The notes below the pieces were generated by a model, which made no database searches, was not told the DNA's origin, and was given only the letters and a program-made list of their open reading frames with translations. The translations under genes and the position numbers were made by a program. Positions 42,808 through 51,332 of a stretch of 64,000 nt of DNA are shown piece after piece. The first letter of the stretch is position 1, and each line of letters begins with the position of its first letter. This DNA comes from Candidatus Viadribacter manganicus. GTDB lineage: Bacteria; Pseudomonadota; Alphaproteobacteria; Caulobacterales; Aquidulcibacteraceae. The DNA is taken from assembly GCF_001679665.1 (NCBI RefSeq), contig NZ_CP013244.1, positions 3,407,001-3,471,000 on the forward strand, given 5' to 3'.

Positions 42808-43256
42808 AGTACCTCATGCTTTGGGTTCGGGTCGCTTTCGCCGTTCACTCGCTGGTGTCAGGCACCAACTATTTTTTTGACTATTTGCCGCCGCCACCGA
42901 CGGACGGCACGCCGGTAGGGCCGTTCATCGACGAGATGAATGCGACGGGCTTGTTCGCTGTCATCAAGGTGGTGGAAACACTAGTGGGCGTTTGCCTGCT
43001 GACCAACCGCTTCGTGCCGATCGCGCTGGTCGCCGAGCTGCCGATCTCGATCACGATCTTTTATCTCAGCACGTTCGTTGACGGTTCTCCGCGTGCGATC
43101 TTCATCGGCCCGCGCGAGCTGTTCTACAACACGTTCCTTCTGGCCAGTTACGCTGGTTACTACGTGGCGTTCGCCAACGTGCTGTCGGCGCCCAAGCCGC
43201 TTTGGGCCAAAGAGGTGCGGGAGCAAGTCGTGCGCAATCTATTGGTTTGGAAGTAG
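42804..43256 (+). CDS. DoxX-like membrane protein, copy 2
   Basis: 150 residues, nearly identical to copy 1 (42099-42551); the last 19 residues are the same. Differences cluster in the N-terminal third (DYLPPPPTDGTPV against DFLPQPPTGATPI) and in the loop before GPRELF. Its start overlaps the stop of the hydroxylase remnant. Topology and motifs are as for copy 1. Confidence 0.75.
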   Translation: MKYLMLWVRVAFAVHSLVSGTNYFFDYLPPPPTDGTPVGPFIDEMNATGLFAVIKVVETLVGVCLLTNRFVPIALVAELPISITIFYLSTFVDGSPRAIFIGPRELFYNTFLLASYAGYYVAFANVLSAPKPLWAKEVREQVVRNLLVWK

Positions 43257-43265
43257 TACGGGGCA

Positions 43266-43370
43266 ATGGATGTTAGCATATGCGTGTACGTCGCCATTCA
43301 CCACTCAATCGCAACGATCGTCACCCTGGCGGCGATCATCTACGACGTCGTGCGTGAGAACCGCAGTTAG
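43266..43370 (+). CDS. 34-residue single-helix membrane protein, copy 2
   Basis: Same length and frame as 42561-42665. Substitutions are mostly conservative within the helix (IATIVTLAAIIYDVV), and the basic tail RENRS is kept. The upstream site (TACGGGG) is weaker. It follows DoxX copy 2 by 9 bases. Confidence 0.6.
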   Translation: MDVSICVYVAIHHSIATIVTLAAIIYDVVRENRS

Positions 43371-43387
43371 GACCCCGGAGCACGATA

Positions 43388-43963
43388 ATGAATGAAGCGA
43401 TCCGTCGCCGGAACGCCGGAACGAGCCGGCGTTCAGCCTTGCTGCTGCCGGCAGCACTCGCGAGTGCAGTTACTGCGGCGACGGCGGAGGCTTCGCCTCG
43501 GCGCCGGTTGACGCTTGAGGATCGCGCCGCGATCCAGGATCTATTCAGCGCGTATTTGTGGGCGTTCGATTGCAGCGATGTCGACGGTTTCCTCGATCTG
43601 TTCACGCAAGACGCCATTCTCATCGGCATCGGACGCCGTTACGAAACTGAAGCAGCGATGCGTGATTGGTTCCTCAATCTACTGAGCACGCGCGACACCG
43701 CCGGCGATGTGTGGCTGCACCAAGCGGGGCAGTTCCGTTTCGACGGCGATGGCAGCTCTTGCGTGGTCTATGCTTATGCAACGCACTTCCGTTTGCAGCC
43801 TGCGACGCGTGAATTGGGTGTGCGTAGCCTCGGCTACTACGTCAATGAGTGTGTCAAGGCGGAAGGCGCCTGGAAGTTTCGCCGCTTCAGCATCAATCGC
43901 TGGGACAACACCACACAACCCTGGAAAAAGCCGAAACCGTGGGAAGCTCCGCAAGTAGAATGA
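43388..43963 (+). CDS. SnoaL-like (NTF2-fold) protein with twin-arginine leader
   Basis: 191 residues. The N-terminus (TSRRSALLLPAALASAVTAATAEA) looks like a Tat signal peptide. The rest is a SnoaL_4-type domain: EDRAAIQDLFSAYLWAFDCSDVDGFLDLFTQDA, YETEAAMRDWF, and W-rich GAWKFRRFSINRW. Such domains serve as dehydratases, isomerases or beta subunits of ring hydroxylases, but no alpha subunit is adjacent. It is 17 bases after the second tiny ORF and 35 bases before the hydratase, so in one long operon. Confidence 0.7.
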   Translation: MNEAIRRRNAGTSRRSALLLPAALASAVTAATAEASPRRRLTLEDRAAIQDLFSAYLWAFDCSDVDGFLDLFTQDAILIGIGRRYETEAAMRDWFLNLLSTRDTAGDVWLHQAGQFRFDGDGSSCVVYAYATHFRLQPATRELGVRSLGYYVNECVKAEGAWKFRRFSINRWDNTTQPWKKPKPWEAPQVE

Positions 43964-43998
43964 TCGCGCTCGCCTCCCCAGATTAAAGGAACTCATCA

Positions 43999-44784
43999 AT
44001 GCAAATCGAATTGGAAGAGGCTGCAGAACGGCTGCGCCGCGCCTATAGCGGAACGCCAGTTGCGCCTTTGCGTGAGGTTCTTGAGCCGATTGATATCGGC
44101 GGTGCGTATGCGGTTCAGAGCATCAACACTGCTTACTGGGCTGCGCAGGGGCGGCGTGTTGTTGGACGGAAGGTGGGTCTGACTGCTGAAGCCGTGCAGA
44201 AGCAACTCGGTGTCGATCGACCTGACTTCGGCGTTCTGTTTGCGGATATGGAGATATCCAATGGCGGGAAACTAGATGCCCGCAAGGTGCTCCAACCCAA
44301 AGCCGAAGCGGAGATTGCGCTTATCATGGCGCGTGACTTCGCGGATTTGAACGCAACGGTGGAAAGTGTAACGAGCGCGGTAGAGTGCGCGGTTGCCGCG
44401 ATCGAGATCGTCGACAGCCGCATTGCCGACTGGAAGATTACCTTCGCCGATACGGTTGCGGATAATGGTTCATCGGCGTTCTTCGTTCTCGGCCAGGAGC
44501 GCAAGCCGCTCGCCGGGCTTGATCTCTACACGTGCGGGATGGCGCTTGAGGTGAACGGAAAGGTCGCTTCCCTCGGCGCGGGCGCAGCCTGTTTAGGCCA
44601 TCCGCTTAACGCCGCGGCGTGGTTGGCGCGCACGCTTACCGAACGTGGCGAGAGCTTGAAGCGAGGTGATGTCATCTTGACTGGCGCGCTTGGGCCAATG
44701 GTTGCGATTAAGCCAGGCGATGCCGTGCGGGCGCAGATTGGCGGCCTCGGCGCGGTGAGTTTCAGCTTTCCCGGTGACCAATGA
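43999..44784 (+). CDS. 2-oxopent-4-enoate hydratase
   Basis: 261 residues of the MhpD/XylJ hydratase family: [29 protein letters not shown], the metal-binding [14 protein letters not shown], and a C-terminal [19 protein letters not shown]. It adds water to 2-hydroxypenta-2,4-dienoate to give 4-hydroxy-2-oxovalerate. First of the three lower meta-pathway genes, with 4-base overlaps between them. Confidence 0.93.
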   Translation: MQIELEEAAERLRRAYSGTPVAPLREVLEPIDIGGAYAVQSINTAYWAAQGRRVVGRKVGLTAEAVQKQLGVDRPDFGVLFADMEISNGGKLDARKVLQPKAEAEIALIMARDFADLNATVESVTSAVECAVAAIEIVDSRIADWKITFADTVADNGSSAFFVLGQERKPLAGLDLYTCGMALEVNGKVASLGAGAACLGHPLNAAAWLARTLTERGESLKRGDVILTGALGPMVAIKPGDAVRAQIGGLGAVSFSFPGDQ

Positions 44785-45725
44785 TGACCAAGACCAAGGT
44801 CGCGATCATCGGCTCTGGCAATATCGGCACGGATTTGATGATCAAGGTTATGCGTCTGTCCGACGTGCTGGAAGTCGGCGCGTTTGTCGGTATCGATCCA
44901 GAATCGGACGGGTTGAAACGCGCCGAGCGTTTGGGCGTCGCCACCACGGCCAAGGGCGTCGATGGGCTCGTCGACATGCCCCAGTTCAAGGACATCGCCA
45001 TTGTTTTCGATGCGACCTCCGCCGGCGCGCACAAACGCCATGACGAGGTGCTGCGCGCGCATGGCAAGCGCGTCATTGATCTGACGCCGGCGGCGATCGG
45101 GCCTTTCACGATCCCGCCGGTCAATGGCGAAGCCTATCTCGATGCGTCCAACGTCAACATGGTAACGTGCGGCGGGCAGGCGACCATCCCGATAGTGTAT
45201 GCCGTCAATCGCGTCGCCAAAGTACATTATGGCGAGATCGTCGCCTCCATTTCTTCAAGATCCGCCGGCCCCGGCACGCGCGCCAATATTGATGAGTTCA
45301 CCGAAACCACTTCGAAAGCGATTGAGAGCGTGGGCGGCGCCCGGCGCGGAAAAGCCATCATCATCCTCAATCCGGCCGAGCCGCCATTGATCATGCGCGA
45401 CACAGTATATTGCCTCTGTGATGACGCCGATAAAGCCGAGATCGAGGCGAGTATCGAGTCAATGGTGGAGGAAGTGCAGGCGTACGTGCCGGGCTATCGG
45501 TTAAAGCAGAAGGTGCAGTTCGAGCATATCGGTTCGAACCGGCCTCTGAAGATTCCTGAAATGAACGGCGAGTTTACGGGACTGAAAGTGAGCGTATTTC
45601 TCGAAGTGGAGGGTGCGGCGCATTATCTGCCGGCCTATGCCGGCAATCTCGACATCATGACGTCGGCCGCGCTCAAAACGGCGGAGAAGATCGCCCACCG
45701 TATGAGCCGGGAAAAGCCGGCATGA
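44781..45725 (+). CDS. Acetaldehyde dehydrogenase (acylating)
   Basis: 314 residues; two consecutive ATG codons at 44781 and 44784. NAD-binding [12 protein letters not shown], the catalytic Cys in [16 protein letters not shown], and [20 protein letters not shown] match the MhpF/DmpF family. It turns acetaldehyde or propanal into acyl-CoA with NAD and CoA, and forms a channelling complex with the aldolase encoded next. Confidence 0.95.
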   Translation: MMTKTKVAIIGSGNIGTDLMIKVMRLSDVLEVGAFVGIDPESDGLKRAERLGVATTAKGVDGLVDMPQFKDIAIVFDATSAGAHKRHDEVLRAHGKRVIDLTPAAIGPFTIPPVNGEAYLDASNVNMVTCGGQATIPIVYAVNRVAKVHYGEIVASISSRSAGPGTRANIDEFTETTSKAIESVGGARRGKAIIILNPAEPPLIMRDTVYCLCDDADKAEIEASIESMVEEVQAYVPGYRLKQKVQFEHIGSNRPLKIPEMNGEFTGLKVSVFLEVEGAAHYLPAYAGNLDIMTSAALKTAEKIAHRMSREKPA

Positions 45726-46744
45726 GCTTCGATCCAAAAGCCGGCAAGCTTTACATCCAGGATGTCACGCTGCGCGACGGCATGCACGCCATCCGTCATC
45801 AATACGGACTAGGCCAAGTGCGCGCTATTGCGCGCGCGCTCGACGAAGCCAAGGTCGACGCCATTGAAGTGGCGCATGGCGATGGCCTCCAAGGCTCATC
45901 GTTCAACTATGGCTTCGGCGCCCATACCGACTGGGATTGGATCGGCGCGGTTGCAGAGGTTTTGAAACACGCCAAGCTAACGACGTTGCTCCTGCCTGGC
46001 ATCGGCACGGTGCACGATCTCAAGCACGCTTACGCGATGGGTGTGCGTTCGGTGCGCATCGCTACGCATTGCACGGAAGCCGATGTCTCGAAGCAGCATA
46101 TCGAAGCTGCACGCGTGCTCGGCATGGATGTCTCAGGCTTCCTGATGATGAGCCACATGAGCGCGCCGGAGGCGCTCGCGGTCCAAGCCAAGCTCATGGA
46201 GTCCTATGGCGCCCAATGTGTGTATGTCACCGACAGCGGCGGGCGCCTCACCATGCCCGAGGTCGCGGCACGCTTTCAGGCGTACGACAAGGTGCTGAAG
46301 CCCGAGACCGAGCGCGGTATCCATGCGCACCACAATCTCTCGCTGGGCGTAGCCAATTCAATTGTCGCGGTGGAGAATGGCGCGATCCGCGTCGATGCGA
46401 GTCTCGCGGCAATGGGCGCGGGCGCCGGCAACGCGCCGCTCGAAGTATTCATCGCGGCGGCCGATCTCTATGGTTGGAACCATGGTTGCGACCTATTCAA
46501 ATTGATGGATGCGGCCGAGGAGCTTGTGAGGCCGCTGCAGGATCGACCAGTCCGCGTGGATCGTGAAACGCTGACACTCGGTTACGCTGGCGTTTATTCG
46601 AGCTTCTTGCGGCATGCAGAAAAAGCGGCGGCCGAGTACGGACTCGACACGCGCGCGATCCTGGTCGAACTCGGACGGCGGAAGATGGTTGGCGGGCAAG
46701 AGGACATGATTGTCGATGTGGCTCTCGACCTTTTGAAGTCATGA
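45722..46744 (+). CDS. 4-hydroxy-2-oxovalerate aldolase
   Basis: 340 residues, TIM barrel of the DmpG/MhpE type: [15 protein letters not shown] (catalytic Arg and metal Asp), [15 protein letters not shown], and the metal ligands in [14 protein letters not shown]. It cleaves 4-hydroxy-2-oxovalerate to pyruvate and acetaldehyde, the latter passed to the dehydrogenase encoded upstream. Last gene of the island. Confidence 0.95.
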   Translation: MSFDPKAGKLYIQDVTLRDGMHAIRHQYGLGQVRAIARALDEAKVDAIEVAHGDGLQGSSFNYGFGAHTDWDWIGAVAEVLKHAKLTTLLLPGIGTVHDLKHAYAMGVRSVRIATHCTEADVSKQHIEAARVLGMDVSGFLMMSHMSAPEALAVQAKLMESYGAQCVYVTDSGGRLTMPEVAARFQAYDKVLKPETERGIHAHHNLSLGVANSIVAVENGAIRVDASLAAMGAGAGNAPLEVFIAAADLYGWNHGCDLFKLMDAAEELVRPLQDRPVRVDRETLTLGYAGVYSSFLRHAEKAAAEYGLDTRAILVELGRRKMVGGQEDMIVDVALDLLKS

Positions 46745-47461
46745 TGACTTGCGTCCCGCTTGCGCATCGTCGCGCCACTGCAAGGCCGATGGCCGAGATG
46801 GGCGAACGAGTGTTTCCCTCCTTCGCGACACGGTACGCGTGACGGCGGCTTTTTGACCATGTCCAGTCGGTCGTCGAGTGGGCTCGCTTGTCCGTTACTC
46901 GGCACATTCACGCCAGTAGGGTTTCCGGCGCCTTGTGCTAGTTCAATGGTCGTGATGAGCGCGCGGGGACTACGCGCTGATTCTGCGGTGACGGGCCTCC
47001 TGACACGACTCTACCCATCCTGAGCCGATGACCGCCTCGCGCAGCTTCGTGGACTACCAAGATGGTCAAACTGGCTTGTAACGCATTGACTGCATTGGCC
47101 GTGAACGGACGTCGAACAGTTTGACGGACCCTTGATTTTCAAGGTTCGCAGGGCGGTTCAGACAGATTCAATCCCTGTCGCGCCCACCATCTATTTTCCC
47201 AAAGTACCGTAGTGCAAAGCGCGTCGCCGGCGCCGCGCACCGCCATGCCGCAGCGTACGTTAGGCTGCGGCATCAGGACTTTGTGATCGCAATTGTCCTC
47301 CAGACGCGAACTCGCCATATCGTCGCCTCGCTTGTCGCTAAGGATACGTCCTGCGGGAGCGAGTGAGGGGGCTGACGCAAAGCGCGGAGCGGAGATCCGC
47401 GCGACCGGTCCCGGGCCATTGAGCCCAACCCGGAACCGAGCAACTCATGTGGTGGAGCTGA
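46745..47461. other. 717-base non-coding stretch at the island/core junction
   Basis: No frame here looks coding. It contains a tRNA 3'-end-like sequence at 47161-47189. Its position between the last catabolic gene and core genes suggests an old integration boundary, which is inference. Confidence 0.5.
47161..47189 (+). other. tRNA 3'-end-like sequence (possible attachment-site remnant)
   Basis: It contains a T-loop TTCAATC inside a four-pair stem, then CGCGCCC, discriminator A and CCA, the layout of a tRNA from T-arm to 3' end. No matching 5' acceptor strand GGGCGCG or proper anticodon arm was found upstream, so it is not a functional tRNA. Integrative elements often leave such copies of tRNA ends. 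Confidence 0.4.
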
Positions 47462-47701
47462 ATGGATCACGATTTCTGCAATGTGGATGGCGCACGGCGT
47501 CTGAAGTTGCGCATTGAAGAATACTGGCGCGAACGGGGCTACAACGTCGATGTGAAGCTTATTGAAGCTGGCTTCGTTGCGGCGATGCGTTCTGCGCGCA
47601 CGGACGTTCGCAGTGACATGGTCAATGGTTTCCCGACCAAGCGTTCCGATGATGACGAGCGGCCGTCCCCTAGCCGTCGCGGCTTGTTGGAAGTCGCGTA
47701 A
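47462..47701 (+). CDS. Small conserved-type hypothetical protein
   Basis: 79 residues from the ATG at 47462. The N-terminal 58 residues (RLKLRIEEYWRERGY ... AGFVAAMRSARTDVRSDMVNG) look like a compact, well-behaved domain of a type I recall from related alphaproteobacteria. The C-terminal tail is polar and likely disordered. Convergent with the phosphatase gene. No function is known. Confidence 0.6.
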   Translation: MDHDFCNVDGARRLKLRIEEYWRERGYNVDVKLIEAGFVAAMRSARTDVRSDMVNGFPTKRSDDDERPSPSRRGLLEVA

Positions 47702-47719
47702 GCGCCGGTACCTGTTGGT

Positions 47720-48412
47720 TTATGGGCGCGCCGCCAGCAGGCGGCGACAGGCCGGCGCCAACTCTGAAAATCTGTGGAGCAGCACATCGGCGCCGAGTTT
47801 CTCGGCGTCGATGTCGCTATAGCCGAAGCTCACGATGCAAACCGGCGCACCGGCCGCGCGCGCTGAGCCGACATCAGCCGCGCCATCTCCAACCATCACC
47901 GAACGCCGCACAACACCGCCAGCGCGCGTCACCGCCGCGCGATAGTGATCTGGATGCGGTTTGCGATCCTTGACCGCATCCGCGCCAACGATCGCCGAAA
48001 AACGCTCGCTAAGCTCCAGTGCATCCAAAAGTTGAACCGAAAGCGCCGTACGCTTGTTGGTGCAGACCGCGAGCTTCGCGCCGAGGTCAGCCAGAATATC
48101 GAGCTGCTGGACGACGCCGTCGAATGGTCTTGACTCGCGCGCGATATCGGCTGCGTAGAACGTCACGAATTCGTTGGTCAGCTGATCCAAACGGGTCGCT
48201 GAAAACGTTACCCCCTGCAGCGCCGAGGCGCGCTCGATTAGCACCCGCGCGCCGTGGCCAATGAGGTTGCGCACGGTATCCAGTTTGACCCGCGGCAGGC
48301 CTTCCAAGTCCATTGTTTCGTTCAGCGCACGCACAATGTCCGGCGCGGTGTCCACCAGCGTGCCGTCCAGGTCGAAAACAATGGTCGAGTCGGCCAGTTC
48401 GCCGCTGCTCAT
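47720..48412 (-). CDS. gph: Phosphoglycolate phosphatase (HAD superfamily)
   Basis: 230 residues from the ATG at 48412; a longer frame to 48496 would overlap glmU. HAD motif I is VFDLDGTLVDTAPD, motif II includes VCTNKR, and motif III/IV is DRKPHPDHY ... VMVGDGAADVGSARAAG. It removes phosphate from 2-phosphoglycolate formed in DNA repair and oxygenation. Other small-molecule HAD phosphatases look similar. Divergent from glmU with 62 bases between. Confidence 0.85.
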   Translation of the reverse strand: MSSGELADSTIVFDLDGTLVDTAPDIVRALNETMDLEGLPRVKLDTVRNLIGHGARVLIERASALQGVTFSATRLDQLTNEFVTFYAADIARESRPFDGVVQQLDILADLGAKLAVCTNKRTALSVQLLDALELSERFSAIVGADAVKDRKPHPDHYRAAVTRAGGVVRRSVMVGDGAADVGSARAAGAPVCIVSFGYSDIDAEKLGADVLLHRFSELAPACRRLLAARP

Positions 48413-48474
48413 GGGATGCCTCTGAGAAGCGCATCGGCTAGAACCTGCGCAGGATTCGAACAAGGTCGGAACAC

Positions 48475-49842
48475 ATGAGCCGGGCGCGGGCCGCAATTAT
48501 TTTGGCGGCGGGACAGGGCAAGCGGATGAAGTCCGAGACGCCCAAAATGCTGCACAAAATGGGCGGCAGGCCGCTGGTGGATTGGTCCATTGCTCTGGCG
48601 CGGGAACTGAATTGCGCGCGCACGGTGGTGGTGATCCCGCCAAACGCGCCGGCATTGGCCGAGCGCGTGACCTCGGTTCTCGGTGAAGGCTCGACCGCGA
48701 TCCAGGACGTTCCGCGCGGCACCGGTGATGCGGCGCGCGCCGCAGCCAGCGTACTCTCGGGCTTTGAGGGCAGCGTCGTCGTCTATTTCGGCGACACACC
48801 GCTCATCCGCACTGAAACCCTTTCGCAAATGTTCACTGCACGTGAGGCTGGCGCTGATGTCGTCGTACTCGCATTCCACGCTGACGATCCCACCGGTTAT
48901 GGTCGCATCATCACCGACGCCGCGGGAAATTTCCTACGCAACGTCGAACATCGAGACGCGAACAAAGAAGAGCTCGCAGTCAATCTTTGCAACGCCGGCG
49001 CTTTGGTTGCCGACGCCAAAGTCCTGTTCGATCTGCTCTCGAAATTGCGCAACGATAACGCGCAGCAGGAGTTTTATCTAACCGACATTCCGGGCATGGC
49101 TCGCACTGCCGCCATGAAAGTCAGCATTGTCGAAGCGCGCGCAGAGGAATTGCTGGGTGTGAATTCTCGGGCGCAACTCGCCGACGCCGAGGCCGCCTTC
49201 CAAGCGCGCGCTCGCGAAGCGGCGATGGAAGCGGGTGTTACGCTCATCGACCCCGCCACAGTGTTCTTTTCCTACGACACAGTGATCGAGCAGGACGCTG
49301 TCATCGAACCTAACGTCTTCTTCGGCACAGGCGTGAAGATCTGCCGTGGCGCGACCATTCATGCTTACTGTCACTTCGAACGCACCGAAGTGGGGCCCAA
49401 CTCTGAAATCGGCCCATTTGCGCGCTTTCGTCCGGGCGCGAAACTCGCGGCGAAAGTGAAGATCGGCAACTTCGTTGAAGTGAAGAACTCCAACTTCGGC
49501 GAAGGCGCGAAGGCGAGCCACCTTGCCTACATCGGCGACGCCGACGTCGGCCCGCGCGCCAATATCGGCGCCGGCACGATCGTGTGCAATTACGATGGCT
49601 TCGACAAATATCGCTCCACCATAGGCGCCGACGCCTTCATAGGCTCGGACACTGCTCTCGTCTCGCCCGTCACCATCGGCAACGGCGCCTACACAGGCAC
49701 CGGCAGCGTTATCACCAAAGACGTCCCCGATGGTGCGCTCGGCGTGGCGCGCGGCCGCCAGGTCAATCTCGAAGGATGGGCGACTAAGAACAAAGAGAAG
49801 AAACTTGCAGCGAAAGCCGCGAAGAAGGACGAGCACAAGTGA
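48475..49842 (+). CDS. glmU: Bifunctional N-acetylglucosamine-1-phosphate uridyltransferase / glucosamine-1-phosphate acetyltransferase
   Basis: 455 residues. The N-terminal pyrophosphorylase domain has the AAIILAAGQGKRMKSETPKML nucleotide loop. The C-terminal left-handed beta-helix is built of hexapeptide repeats, with RPGAKLAAKVKIGNFVE and NIGAGTIVCNYDGFDKYRS. It makes UDP-GlcNAc for peptidoglycan and LPS. The C-terminus is Lys-rich. Its stop overlaps the rpiA start (GTGA). Confidence 0.97.
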   Translation: MSRARAAIILAAGQGKRMKSETPKMLHKMGGRPLVDWSIALARELNCARTVVVIPPNAPALAERVTSVLGEGSTAIQDVPRGTGDAARAAASVLSGFEGSVVVYFGDTPLIRTETLSQMFTAREAGADVVVLAFHADDPTGYGRIITDAAGNFLRNVEHRDANKEELAVNLCNAGALVADAKVLFDLLSKLRNDNAQQEFYLTDIPGMARTAAMKVSIVEARAEELLGVNSRAQLADAEAAFQARAREAAMEAGVTLIDPATVFFSYDTVIEQDAVIEPNVFFGTGVKICRGATIHAYCHFERTEVGPNSEIGPFARFRPGAKLAAKVKIGNFVEVKNSNFGEGAKASHLAYIGDADVGPRANIGAGTIVCNYDGFDKYRSTIGADAFIGSDTALVSPVTIGNGAYTGTGSVITKDVPDGALGVARGRQVNLEGWATKNKEKKLAAKAAKKDEHK

Positions 49843-50540
49843 GCGGAGACATCGCCAAGTTCAACGCGGCGCAGGCTGCGCTTGATTATGTGAAGGACGG
49901 CATGGTCGTCGGCCTCGGCACCGGTTCGACGTCAGCTCACTTCGTGCGTCAGCTGGGCGAGCGCGTCCGGCAGGGGCTCCGCGTCAAAGGTGTGCCGACC
50001 TCTGAAGCAACGCGAAATCTGGCTGAGCAGGTTGGCGTGCCGCTTCTGGAGATCAGTCAGATCACGTCCATCGATGTCGACGTCGATGGCGCCGACGAAG
50101 TCGATCATCAGTTTCGCCTGATCAAGGGTGGCGGCGGTGCTCTGTTGCGCGAAAAAATCGTCGCCGCGGCATCGAAGATGATGGTGGTCATCGCCGATGA
50201 AACCAAATGGGTCGAAACCCTCGGTGATTTTCCGCTACCGGTTGAAGTGACACGCTTTGGGTTCGCTTTGACCCAAGAGCGCGTGGTCCAAGCGCTGCGC
50301 GCGACCGGTTGCGCCGGCGATGAAGTGGTTCTCCGCGTCAGCGGTAAAGCCAACGAGCCTGTCATCACCGATGGCGGCAACTACATCCTCGACGCTCATG
50401 CCAAGCGCATTCCGGATCCCGCCAAGCTCGGGGCGGCTCTCAAGGAGATCGCGGGCGTGGTTGAGCACGGCCTCTTTATCGGCCTTAGCCAAGTCGTGAT
50501 TATAGGCAAAGCCAAAGGCGCCGACGTCAAAACTCTCTAA
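49839..50540 (+). CDS. rpiA: Ribose-5-phosphate isomerase A
   Basis: 233 residues from a GTG overlapping the glmU stop. It shows all RpiA motifs: VGLGTGSTSAHFV, DVDGADEVD, KGGGGALLREK and a C-terminal VVEHGLFIGL. It interconverts ribose-5-phosphate and ribulose-5-phosphate in the pentose phosphate pathway. The overlap with glmU implies co-translation. Confidence 0.97.
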   Translation: MSGDIAKFNAAQAALDYVKDGMVVGLGTGSTSAHFVRQLGERVRQGLRVKGVPTSEATRNLAEQVGVPLLEISQITSIDVDVDGADEVDHQFRLIKGGGGALLREKIVAAASKMMVVIADETKWVETLGDFPLPVEVTRFGFALTQERVVQALRATGCAGDEVVLRVSGKANEPVITDGGNYILDAHAKRIPDPAKLGAALKEIAGVVEHGLFIGLSQVVIIGKAKGADVKTL

Positions 50541-50572
50541 AGGATCGTGCGGCCCCGGCACTCCAACCTACG

Positions 50573-51079
50573 TTAGCGTTCCTTGCGCGAAGAGGTCGCT
50601 TTTTTCGTGGTGGTCTTTTTACTCGCACGCTTGCGCGCCGCCGTCTTGGCGGTCGCGGCTTTCACCGAGGCGCGCTTTTCTTCGCACTTCGGGCAGGCGC
50701 AAATGTCCTTCAGGTACTCATTGAAGTAGTTCTTGCCGTAATCATAGTTCAGCTCTTCTCCCGGCTTGATCTTGCGCTTGGCGTGAATGAACACGCGGCC
50801 CTTATGGATGTTGGGCTCGCAATTGGCGCGGCATGAGTGGTTGATGTAGCGCGCGGTGTTCCAGCGCGGCGCGCCGTCGATGGTTTTGCGCGCGTGAATC
50901 TCGAACAGATATTTCGAGCGGCTCTTTTCTTCCTGCTCTTTGGAAATCTGCACGCCGGTATATTCGATGATGCAGGCGTTCTTCGGAATCTCGCTTTCCG
51001 CGAAAAGGCCAAGGCCGGTCTTCGAGCGCTTCACGACCAATTCGAAGTCACCAGGTATATAGCTCTTCCGCGCCATCAT
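50573..51079 (-). CDS. SET-domain protein-lysine methyltransferase with Lys-rich tail
   Basis: About 168 residues from tandem ATGs at 51079/51076. SET core: KTGLGLFAESEIPKNACIIEYTG, RYINHSCRANCEPN (the NHSC S-adenosylmethionine-binding motif), GEELNYDYG, and a post-SET zinc motif CACPKCEEKR. A 35-residue tail of Lys, Ala and Thr repeats (KAATAKTAARKRASKKTTTKKA) resembles histone H1 or bacterial H1-like proteins and may bind DNA. The protein target in this bacterium is unknown. Confidence 0.92.
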   Translation of the reverse strand: MMARKSYIPGDFELVVKRSKTGLGLFAESEIPKNACIIEYTGVQISKEQEEKSRSKYLFEIHARKTIDGAPRWNTARYINHSCRANCEPNIHKGRVFIHAKRKIKPGEELNYDYGKNYFNEYLKDICACPKCEEKRASVKAATAKTAARKRASKKTTTKKATSSRKER

Positions 51080-51167
51080 CGCTCCGTTCTGAAACGCAAG
51101 TCTTCTTGGGCCGCTGGTCAACACGCTGACAAGCGGTTCGTTACGTCACTTCCGTTCGGTAGTTCGC

Positions 51168-51242
51168 TGGCTGGGGTGCTAGGATTCGAACCTAGGAATG
51201 GCGGTACCAAAAACCGCTGCCTTACCGCTTGGCGACACCCCA
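51168..51242 (-). tRNA. tRNA-Gln (anticodon TTG)
   Basis: 75 nt including an encoded CCA. The acceptor TGGGGTG pairs with CACCCCA. The anticodon stem GCGGT/ACCGC encloses loop TTTTGGT with anticodon TTG. The T-arm is CTAGG-TTCGAAT-CCTAG. It lies between the SET gene and sdaA. Confidence 0.97.
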
Positions 51243-51332
51243 AAACCGGCGAAGCGCGTACTTAGAGGCGCCCGCCGCGGGATGCAACAGCGCCCGGCTG
51301 ACGCATCTCAAGTCTTTGGCCCAAACGGGGTT

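Larger units (their letters stand above)
41977..43370. repeat. Tandem duplication: hydroxylase tail + DoxX-like gene + tiny ORF
   Basis: Unit 1 is about 41977-42665 and unit 2 about 42667-43370. The order in both is the 3' end of the flavin hydroxylase (HAALRN motif), a 150-residue DoxX-like protein and a 34-residue membrane ORF. The DoxX copies share long identical DNA stretches (around 42266-42330 and 42971-43035) and identical C-termini, so the event is recent or maintained by gene conversion. Confidence 0.85.

Noticed and set aside
47101..47189. Complete tRNA gene ending at 47189
   Set aside because: The T-arm and CCA end fit, but the upstream sequence has no matching acceptor strand and the hairpin CCTTG...CAAGG does not give a 7-base anticodon loop with T33.
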